Positions 57,965 to 64,000 of a stretch of 64,000 nucleotides of DNA are shown in pieces; the first letter of the stretch is position 1; every line of letters begins with the position of its first letter. The translations under genes were made by a program, and so were the position numbers. Source of the DNA: Pseudodesulfovibrio senegalensis (lineage in GTDB: Bacteria; Desulfobacterota; Desulfovibrionia; Desulfovibrionales; Desulfovibrionaceae); assembly GCF_008830225.1 (NCBI RefSeq), contig NZ_WAIE01000001.1, positions 682,001 to 746,000 on the forward strand. Reading direction: 5' to 3'. The notes beneath the pieces were generated by a model. That model had not been told where the DNA came from, searched no databases, and saw only the letters and a list, made by a program, of their open reading frames with translations.

Positions 57965-58801
57965 ATGACCGATAACAGCGGCAGTCCGGAGCGGACCGAA
58001 AAGATTGAAGGACTTGGGGAAGACCGGATTCAAGGAGTCTTTTCCACACAGTCCGTGGTCAAGGTCGGCACCGGAACCACCCAGCGCAAGACCATCCAGA
58101 AGACATTCTGGTTTTGCAACGAGAATGATGCGGGCGATGTTGTCGTCCAGCCGCTGAACTTGAACTACGTGCCTTCCGGTCCCACTCGTGACGTGCCCCG
58201 TGATGATTTCCTCGGCAAGTTCAATCCTGAGCCGGAATTTTACGTCAGTACGGTCTTTCCCAAGATGCAGGAACTCAACGAAACAATCGTGCGCGGCGAA
58301 AAACACCGTTCGCGCGGAGCCGCATACAGTGCCGAGTTCGAGTTCAAGCAGGCCACCAACCTCGATGAAGAAAACGTTCGCGCCAATTTCGGCCTTGGCC
58401 TCACCTATCTCGACCGGGGTGAACAGACCAAGGCCAATGATATCTTCAAGCGGCTGGTCAAGCTGGAGGCTGCGTTTGAGGAGGAGCACAAGCACCTGTT
58501 CAACGATTTCGGCATCAACCTGCGCAAGAACAGCATGTTCGATCAGGCCCTGGAATACTACCTGCGCGCCGAGGAACTGGTGGAGGACGACGAAAACCTC
58601 TACCACAATATTGCCCGCGTCTATTATGAAAAGGGTGAGCTGGACGAGTGCATCAAGTATCTGAAGAAAAGCCTCGAATTGAATCCTCGCATGGAGGAAA
58701 GCCTGCAGTTCTTGGACTTTTTGAACAAGGAACAGCAGGGATCCGGCGGGGGCAGCACTGCTGCAGCGGATAAAGAGAGTTTGGATCTGTCGATGAAATA
58801 A
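57965..58801 (+). CDS. TPR-repeat protein, unknown role
   Basis: The 278-residue cytoplasmic product has a non-repeat N-terminal part (residues 1 to about 105) with DFLGKFNPEPEFYV, and then TPR repeats (about 115-250) such as AEFEFKQATNLDEENVRANFGLGLTYLDRGEQTKA. It has no signal peptide. GAGGG lies upstream of the ATG. Its order before an HDOD gene is likely a conserved pair; the function is not visible. Confidence 0.8.
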   Translation: MTDNSGSPERTEKIEGLGEDRIQGVFSTQSVVKVGTGTTQRKTIQKTFWFCNENDAGDVVVQPLNLNYVPSGPTRDVPRDDFLGKFNPEPEFYVSTVFPKMQELNETIVRGEKHRSRGAAYSAEFEFKQATNLDEENVRANFGLGLTYLDRGEQTKANDIFKRLVKLEAAFEEEHKHLFNDFGINLRKNSMFDQALEYYLRAEELVEDDENLYHNIARVYYEKGELDECIKYLKKSLELNPRMEESLQFLDFLNKEQQGSGGGSTAAADKESLDLSMK

Positions 58802-58840
58802 CCGGTTGCATGGTTCCCGCTGTGCCGTGGGGGGGGAAGG

Positions 58841-59701
58841 ATGTATCAGGAGCGCGTTCAGGAATTTTTGCAGGAGCTGCCCGCCCTGCGTGAGGACTTG
58901 CCGTTTTCCCCGACCTTGTTCGGAAAGCTTTTCAAGCAGACCGGAGCCAACTCCATGTCGTCCCTTGAGGACATCGCCGAAACCATAAGTTCTGATCAGG
59001 GGCTGACCACGCGAGTCCTGAGCCTTGCCAATTCTGCCTACTACGGCCTGCAGGCCGAAGTTTCGTCCGTCAAGCGAGCAGCCGCCGTGCTCGGCCTGGC
59101 TGAAATCCGCAACATCGTGCTTTCTCTCGGCGTAAAGGGATTGACCGAAAAATACCCGTTGCCCGGCGGATTTGATTATGACGAATATTGGCGTCATCAG
59201 TTTCTGGTGGCTACGCTGGCCGAGCAGATTTGCCGCGAAGTGGACGAGGGGGTGCCCTCGATCATGTTTACGGCTGGCTTGCTGCACGACATCGGCAAGC
59301 TCATCGTGGCCATGCGCAGGCCCGAGGACTGGGAGGCAATCCAGGCCCTGCGCGAGGAGCGTGAATGTCCGGAAAGCGAGGCCGAGGACGAATACTGGGG
59401 CCTTGACCATGCCGTTGTGGGAGCCTTGGTGCTCAAGTATTGGGACCTGCCGCCGGAATTGGTTGAGCCGGTCAACTGGCACCATGTGCCTGCACTGGCT
59501 CCGGAACATCAGAGCGCGGCGGCCATCATCTGCCTTGCCAATGCGTTGGTTCATTGCATGGATGAAGGCGACGAGTGTTCGGACGAAGTGATCAACGCCT
59601 GCGGTGAATTTCGTCTTGACGTGGACGAGATCGTGGAGCTTGCGCAGGAGACCATGGAGTCCGATACGGTCGAACATTTTCTGGGCATGCTGTCCCGCTA
59701 G
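58841..59701 (+). CDS. HDOD-domain protein
   Basis: The 286-residue product has an HDOD domain (residues about 25-225), seen in LPFSPTLFGKLFKQTGANSM-type opening, the KRAAAVLGLAEIRNIVLSLGVKG segment and the metal-lacking GLLHDIGKLI turn. HDOD proteins act in signal transduction, often with cyclic-di-nucleotide or chemotaxis outputs. The ribosome site is a G-rich stretch just before the ATG. It follows a TPR gene after 39 bases. Confidence 0.9.
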   Translation: MYQERVQEFLQELPALREDLPFSPTLFGKLFKQTGANSMSSLEDIAETISSDQGLTTRVLSLANSAYYGLQAEVSSVKRAAAVLGLAEIRNIVLSLGVKGLTEKYPLPGGFDYDEYWRHQFLVATLAEQICREVDEGVPSIMFTAGLLHDIGKLIVAMRRPEDWEAIQALREERECPESEAEDEYWGLDHAVVGALVLKYWDLPPELVEPVNWHHVPALAPEHQSAAAIICLANALVHCMDEGDECSDEVINACGEFRLDVDEIVELAQETMESDTVEHFLGMLSR

Positions 59702-59732
59702 TTTTTTCCCGTTAACCGCAAGGAGTCGTTTT

Positions 59733-61442
59733 TTGCCCTGCCGCTGGATTATGCGCAGCGACGAGGAGGTTCCCTCCTCTGTTGCCGATTTTGCCGATAA
59801 ACTGGAGATATCCCCGCTCATTGCCGAAATCTTGTGGAGCAGGGGGCTGCATTCCCGTGAGGAAATGGACAGGTTCCTTTCTCCGGGGTTGGCCAACCTC
59901 ATGGATCCCACGCTGATTCCGGGGCTCGAACAGGCCGCACAGGTGGTGGCCCACGGTGTGCGTGAAGGCAGGAAAATCGGGATCTGGGGCGATTACGACG
60001 TGGACGGCATCACGTCAACGGCCGTGCTCAAGACGTTTTTTGCCGCCTGCGGCGTGCAGACCGAACACCACCTGCCCAACCGACTTGAGGAAGGGTACGG
60101 GTTGAACTCTGCGGGGATCGACGATCTGTTCGCGCAGGGTGTTGAACTGCTCATTACCGTGGACTGTGGTATCAGCGACGTGGCCCCGATTGCCCATGCC
60201 CGGGAAAAGGGAATGACCGTGGTGGTCACGGACCATCATCTGCCCGGCGAGACCTTGCCGGACGCCCATGCGGTCTGCGACCCGCGGCTGGACGATTCCT
60301 GTCCGCAAAGCCATGATCTGGCCGGGGTGGGCGTGGCCTTCATGCTGGTGGTGCGCCTGCGCCGCCTGCTGGAGTGCGACGACATCGACATCCGCACGCT
60401 GCTGGATTTTGTGGCGCTGGGAACCGTGGCGGACGTGGTGCCGCTCACGGGCCAGAACCGCATTCTGGTCAAGAACGGTTTGCTGTTCATCAAGGAGGCG
60501 GAGCGTCCGGGTATGGCGGCGTTGAAAATAGTCAGCGACTATGAGCGTCGCGCCGAACTGGGGGCCGGACAGATCGGCTTCAACCTTGCCCCCCGCATCA
60601 ATGCGGCCGGAAGGCTGGGCGATCCGCAAAAGGCCCTTTCCATGCTGCTGGCGGAATCCGTGGACGAGGCCATGCCCTTTGCGCGTGAACTGGACATGGC
60701 CAACACCGAACGGCGCAGGCAGGAAGCGGAAATCGCGGAACAGGCCATGGAACAGGCCGAGCAGCAGTCGCACCGGCGTTCGCTGGTGCTCTATGCCGGG
60801 CACTGGCATCCGGGCATCATCGGCATCGTGGCTTCGCGGGTGGTGGAAAAGTATTACCGTCCCACGCTGATCCTGTGCGACGCCGGTGACGACGGAGTCA
60901 TCAAGGGATCGGGCAGGAGTATTTCCGAGTTTGATCTGCACGGCGGTCTGACACGCGTGGCCGACATGTTGCTGACCTTCGGGGGGCATCGGCAGGCGGC
61001 CGGGCTTTCATTGCGCAAGGACGACCTTGAAACCCTGCGTGACCGATTCGAGGAAATCGTGGTGGAGGAAGTCGGACCGGAGCCGCTTGTGCCGTCCATC
61101 AAGGTGGACCGGTCACTGTCCTTTTCCGAGATCGATTACACTTTGCTGCGGGAATTGGAGATGTTGCAGCCGTTCGGGCTGGGCAACCCGGAGCCGGTGT
61201 TCATGTCGCCCCCGGCCGTGGTCAGGGATTGCCGGCTGTTCGGGCGGGAGCGCGAGCATGTGAAGCTTTCGCTGGCCGATGCTCAGAGCGGTGCCTGCCT
61301 TGCGGCCAAGGCCTGGCGCATGGGAGACAAGCTTACAAGGGATTGCAAGGGCAGCACCATGACTTTTGCCTTTACGCCCAAGATAGACCGGTTTACCGGT
61401 GTACCGCGTATCGAGTTGCGGGTTCGGGACTGGAACGAGTAG
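59733..61442 (+). CDS. recJ: Single-stranded-DNA-specific exonuclease RecJ
   Basis: 5'-3' exonuclease for recombination and mismatch repair. The 569-residue product has the DHH motifs DYDVDG (Asp87-Gly92), VDCGIS, TDHH (Asp167-His169) and, in the DHHA1 part, GGHRQAAGL. I chose TTG 59733 because AAGGAG (59720-59725) is seven bases upstream and no other start fits; ATG 59751 is in frame but too far from the ribosome site. Length is normal for RecJ. Confidence 0.93.
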   Translation: MPCRWIMRSDEEVPSSVADFADKLEISPLIAEILWSRGLHSREEMDRFLSPGLANLMDPTLIPGLEQAAQVVAHGVREGRKIGIWGDYDVDGITSTAVLKTFFAACGVQTEHHLPNRLEEGYGLNSAGIDDLFAQGVELLITVDCGISDVAPIAHAREKGMTVVVTDHHLPGETLPDAHAVCDPRLDDSCPQSHDLAGVGVAFMLVVRLRRLLECDDIDIRTLLDFVALGTVADVVPLTGQNRILVKNGLLFIKEAERPGMAALKIVSDYERRAELGAGQIGFNLAPRINAAGRLGDPQKALSMLLAESVDEAMPFARELDMANTERRRQEAEIAEQAMEQAEQQSHRRSLVLYAGHWHPGIIGIVASRVVEKYYRPTLILCDAGDDGVIKGSGRSISEFDLHGGLTRVADMLLTFGGHRQAAGLSLRKDDLETLRDRFEEIVVEEVGPEPLVPSIKVDRSLSFSEIDYTLLRELEMLQPFGLGNPEPVFMSPPAVVRDCRLFGREREHVKLSLADAQSGACLAAKAWRMGDKLTRDCKGSTMTFAFTPKIDRFTGVPRIELRVRDWNE

Positions 61443-61444
61443 CC

Positions 61445-61780
61445 CTATTCGGCGCAGTCGACACAGAGGCGGGTCTCGGGCATTGCCAACAGCCGGGCCA
61501 TGGGAATGGGCTCGTCACATTCCACACAGCGTCCGAAATCTTCATCCTCGTCCACATCTCTGAGGGCTTCTTCCAGCTTGCGCAGGCGTGTTTTGAGGTT
61601 GGAAAGCTGCTTTTTTGCCACGGACTGGTTCACGATGTTGTCCATTCGCGTGAGGCGTCCGAGGGACGCATCCGGGGCAATGGGTTCACATTGTTTTTCC
61701 AGCCGCGGTATTTCCGTCCGTATAATTTTCATTTCCTTGTGGACGGCTTCCTTGAACTGTTTTTTTTGTTTTTCGTCCAT
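61445..61780 (-). CDS. DksA/TraR-family zinc-finger protein
   Basis: The 111-residue product has a long coiled-coil region (residues about 45-80) and a C-terminal C4 zinc-finger, GRCVECDEPIP...LCVDCAE, of the DksA/TraR type. DksA-like proteins bind RNA polymerase and change rRNA and amino-acid gene transcription with ppGpp. It is convergent with recJ, only two bases apart at the stops. Confidence 0.88.
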   Translation of the reverse strand: MDEKQKKQFKEAVHKEMKIIRTEIPRLEKQCEPIAPDASLGRLTRMDNIVNQSVAKKQLSNLKTRLRKLEEALRDVDEDEDFGRCVECDEPIPMARLLAMPETRLCVDCAE

Positions 61781-62049
61781 TTGTGATCTCGTTTTATCTG
61801 CTTATGGATCCGTAATTGGCGAAGAATGCCTCGGCGTGATCGCCCGGGGCCGCGGATCGTGTTTTTTTGTGAACCGGGAAAAAGAAAACGCCCGATAACG
61901 GGCATTCAGAGTTTGATCTTATCTGACTTTTTCAAAGAATGAAAGCCCACTCGCCGTTGAGCGGTATGGATATTTCCATGGTGTTGTGGGCTGCGCCCAA
62001 AGAGGGTGCGGGAATGACAACGTGTAAAAAGAAGAAAGAGTGATTGAAG

Positions 62050-62997
62050 ATGGATATATCCAATATATTGAAACAATGGGGGATTGATTCCCTTTCCATT
62101 CGTTCGGACATATTTGTTCCGGGCAGTTCCGAGCGTTGCGTTCAGCGACATGTTCTGGAGGATGAAGATGGCGCGGTCTGGGTGCTGGAGCGGCTGTTTC
62201 CAAAGCAGCACGAACGCCGGGAACGCATCGGGCAGGCGCTGGAACGGTTGCGCGGGGCCGGATTGCCCGTGCTCTATTATCGGCGGTCTGCGCAGGGCGG
62301 TTTTGTGGCGCAGCTGGATGGCTACCATTGGCAGCTTGCGCCGCATGTGCCCGGAGACAGGTTGCCCCAGCCCGATTTTGTGGACGATGCGGAGCGTGGG
62401 CGCAGCCTCGGGGATTTTCTGGTGCGGCTGCACCGGGCCGGTGCGGCGGTCCATGAACTGGACGAAACACCGGATTTCGACCTGCCGGGATACGTGGACG
62501 AACTGCTGGAAACCGTGCGCACCCGCCAGCCCGGACTGCACGGTGCGCTGGTATCGGTGCGTCCGGCATTGACGCCGTTGTTCGAGGTGTGGGGCGATCT
62601 TCCCCGTTGCCTGTGCCATGGCGACTTCCATCCTTTGAACGTGATCTGGCGCGGCATGGACGTGGCTGCGGTCATCGATTGGGAGTTCGCGGGGCCGCGC
62701 CCGGTGCTGTATGACGCGGCCAACTGTCTGGGATGCGTGGGCATCGAAGACCCCGGCGCCCTCAATGCCGGGCTGGCTCCGGCCATGCTGGAATCCATGG
62801 GACAGGGCGGGATGCTGGACGGTGATGCCATGCGGTTTTTCCCGCACATGTTGCTGGGGATGCGCTTTGCGTGGATGTCCGAATGGCTGCGCCGCAACGA
62901 CCGGGAAATGCAGAATCTTGAAAGCGACTACATGAACCTGTTGGCCCGCAATCTGGATGGGCTGTCGCGCATCTGGAGCCGATTTGGCAATTTTTGA
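62050..62997 (+). CDS. Phosphotransferase of the aminoglycoside/choline/homoserine kinase fold (APH family)
   Basis: The 315-residue product has the Brenner motif CHGDFHPLN and a DFG-like IDWEFAG motif (residues about 200-225), as in the APH/choline-kinase group (PF01636). The substrate is unknown; in bacteria such proteins act on antibiotics, homoserine or sugars, and many are uncharacterised. I chose ATG 62050; TTG 62044 is in frame six bases before it. AAAGAG lies upstream. Confidence 0.85.
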   Translation: MDISNILKQWGIDSLSIRSDIFVPGSSERCVQRHVLEDEDGAVWVLERLFPKQHERRERIGQALERLRGAGLPVLYYRRSAQGGFVAQLDGYHWQLAPHVPGDRLPQPDFVDDAERGRSLGDFLVRLHRAGAAVHELDETPDFDLPGYVDELLETVRTRQPGLHGALVSVRPALTPLFEVWGDLPRCLCHGDFHPLNVIWRGMDVAAVIDWEFAGPRPVLYDAANCLGCVGIEDPGALNAGLAPAMLESMGQGGMLDGDAMRFFPHMLLGMRFAWMSEWLRRNDREMQNLESDYMNLLARNLDGLSRIWSRFGNF

Positions 62998-63030
62998 TTA
63001 ATTTAGATTGACAAATGAGCCTCTTTTTCG

Positions 63031-63052
63031 CAACTTTGTTTTTCAAAGATTG
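63031..63052 (+). promoter_or_regulatory. Inverted repeat upstream of umuD, candidate SOS-type operator
   Basis: CTTTG-ttttt-CAAAG (63034-63048) is a perfect core, with CAA and TTG flanks (CAACTTTG and CAAAGATTG) that pair except for one extra base. It lies 21 bases before the umuD start. It is unlike the E. coli LexA box, but LexA boxes differ widely outside gammaproteobacteria. Confidence 0.45.
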
Positions 63053-63072
63053 ACGAAAGCGGGGGCGAATTC

Positions 63073-63522
63073 ATGATGCTGTTTTTTGCCGGGTGTGGCT
63101 TGGCACCCAAGGCAACAAGGCCGATCCGGGAGCCTGTGTTGTGCAACCTTGTGGGTTCGTGCGTGGCCGCCGGGTTCCCTTCACCCGCGGACGATTACAT
63201 GGAGCGGCCGCTGGATCTGAACGAGCATCTGGTGCAACGGCCCGAGTCCACGTATTTCGTGCGCGTGACCGGCGATTCCATGATCGAAGCCGGAATTCAC
63301 GACGGCGACCTGCTGGTGGTGGACCGTTCCCGCACGCCGGTGGCCGGGGATGTGGTCATCGCCTGTGTGGACGGGGAGTTCTTGGTCAAGCGTCTGGCCC
63401 GGAGCGCGGAAGGGCAGGTCGTGCTGCTGCCGGAGAATTCCGGGTATGCGCCCTTGGCCGTGCCGCCGGAAGCGGACTTTTCCCTGTGGGGCGTTGCCGT
63501 GCACGTCATTCATTCCCTGTAG
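63073..63522 (+). CDS. umuD: UmuD-like protein (S24 peptidase)
   Basis: Partner of the Y-family polymerase UmuC in SOS mutagenesis; self-cleaves to UmuD'. The 149-residue product has the self-cleavage site VAAG (Ala33-Gly34), Ser69 (GDSMIEAG) and Lys106 (FLVKRL), the full S24 catalytic set. GGGGGCG lies upstream of ATG 63073 (or the next ATG at 63076). The umuC gene begins six bases after its stop. Confidence 0.93.
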   Translation: MMLFFAGCGLAPKATRPIREPVLCNLVGSCVAAGFPSPADDYMERPLDLNEHLVQRPESTYFVRVTGDSMIEAGIHDGDLLVVDRSRTPVAGDVVIACVDGEFLVKRLARSAEGQVVLLPENSGYAPLAVPPEADFSLWGVAVHVIHSL

Positions 63523-63528
63523 GCTGTC

Positions 63529-64000
63529 ATGGCCTCCCTGTTCGCGTTGGTGGACTGCAACTCGTTCTATGCCTCCTGCGAGCGCGTATTCCGTCCGGAC
63601 CTGCAGTCGCGTCCCGTGGTCGTGCTTTCCAACAACGACGGATGCATCATCGCCCGTTCGGCCGAGGCCAAGGCCCTTGGCATCCCCATGGGCGCGCCAT
63701 ACTTCAAGCATCGAAATATGCTCCGGCGCAATGGGGTGGCCGTGTTTTCCTCCAACTACGCATTGTATGGCGATCTTTCCGCCCGGGTCATGAACGTGCT
63801 GGGGCGGTTTTCGCCGCGCATGGAAGTGTATTCCATTGACGAGGCGTTTCTGGAGCTTTCCGGTATGCCGGGTGGAGCGGAACGCCATGCCCGGCGTTTG
63901 CGGGCCACGGTGCTGCGCTGGACCGGCATCCCGGTTTCCGTGGGGTTGGGCAGCACGCGGACGCTGGCCAAGATCGCCAACCGGTTTGCCAAGCAACAGG
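63529..64000 (+). CDS. umuC: Y-family DNA polymerase UmuC, N-terminal part (cut by window end)
   Basis: From ATG 63529 the frame stays open to the right edge (about 157 residues). It begins [21 protein letters not shown], with the metal-binding Asp9, and continues with the Y-family [16 protein letters not shown] and YSIDEAF motifs. UmuC extends translesion synthesis across damaged DNA with UmuD'. The rest of the gene is beyond the window. Confidence 0.95.
   Translation, partial: MASLFALVDCNSFYASCERVFRPDLQSRPVVVLSNNDGCIIARSAEAKALGIPMGAPYFKHRNMLRRNGVAVFSSNYALYGDLSARVMNVLGRFSPRMEVYSIDEAFLELSGMPGGAERHARRLRATVLRWTGIPVSVGLGSTRTLAKIANRFAKQQ

Noticed and set aside
61890-61903. GCCCG-ATAA-CGGGC stem with T-rich minus-strand sequence after it
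   Set aside because: It would be a minus-strand terminator, but no convincing minus-strand gene ends there; the long frame opposite the phosphotransferase gene is a shadow.

Overview
The window is GC-rich bacterial chromosome that reads as a member of the Desulfovibrionaceae or a close relative (sulfate-reducing Desulfobacterota). The grounds are indirect: long bacterial operons of housekeeping genes, a pseudouridine synthase fused to dephospho-CoA kinase, a DUF370/RemA gene between yicC and gmk, a giant 2-hydroxyacyl-CoA-dehydratase-activase-type ATPase typical of anaerobes, and cytochrome c maturation genes. I see no rRNA, tRNA, CRISPR array, insertion sequence or prophage. Nearly all the sequence is coding, and the codon usage is uniform apart from one AT-richer secreted-protein gene at 19.3-19.8 kb.

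Layout. 1-1643: end of a cytochrome c maturation operon (ccmB end, ccmC, ccmD, TPR protein). 1831-6795: complete branched-chain amino acid ABC importer (livKHMGF) with its own sigma70-like promoter and a hairpin after the binding-protein gene. 6865-9912: guaB-guaA. 9944-11640: tatB-tatC, with a TatC carrying long acidic tails. 11745-13713: hisB, a lipoprotein gene and hisA, translationally coupled. 13792-16437: a glycosyltransferase, a periplasmic binding protein and a split YeeE/YedE sulfur-transport pair. 16680-19795: NhaC-type antiporter, MscS channel, orphan secreted protein. 20036-22024: upp and uraA (uracil salvage). 22200-24598: RluD-CoaE fusion and a rhomboid protease. 24866-28826: cbpA-cbpM-clpB chaperone operon.

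28963-39765 is one 10.8-kb block on the minus strand, and the most interesting part of the window: RND/MMPL transporter, LolA-like periplasmic protein, DUF1302-like outer-membrane barrel, MarR regulator, 1326-residue activase-type ATPase, SAM methyltransferase and flavodoxin. Three copies of a TTTAGCA-N-CTTTA-like sequence, resembling the known SlyA/MarR operator, lie in the three promoter regions of the block, so it looks like one MarR-controlled regulon. It couples an ATP-driven low-potential redox protein with a probable electron donor and an envelope export trio. The marR promoter appears to make a leaderless mRNA.

40039-43080: YheT-type hydrolase, M29 aminopeptidase (apparent AUC start) and grpE. 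43193-49055: dnaK, a LpoA-like lipoprotein, gatC and gatA. 49185-53898: CgeB-like glycosyltransferase, C69 peptidase, mnmA and a TPR lipoprotein. 54047-57953: mtaB, yicC, remA, gmk and pyrF. 57965-61780: TPR protein, HDOD protein, recJ and a DksA/TraR zinc-finger protein. 62050-64000: phosphotransferase, then umuD and the start of umuC (cut by the window end).
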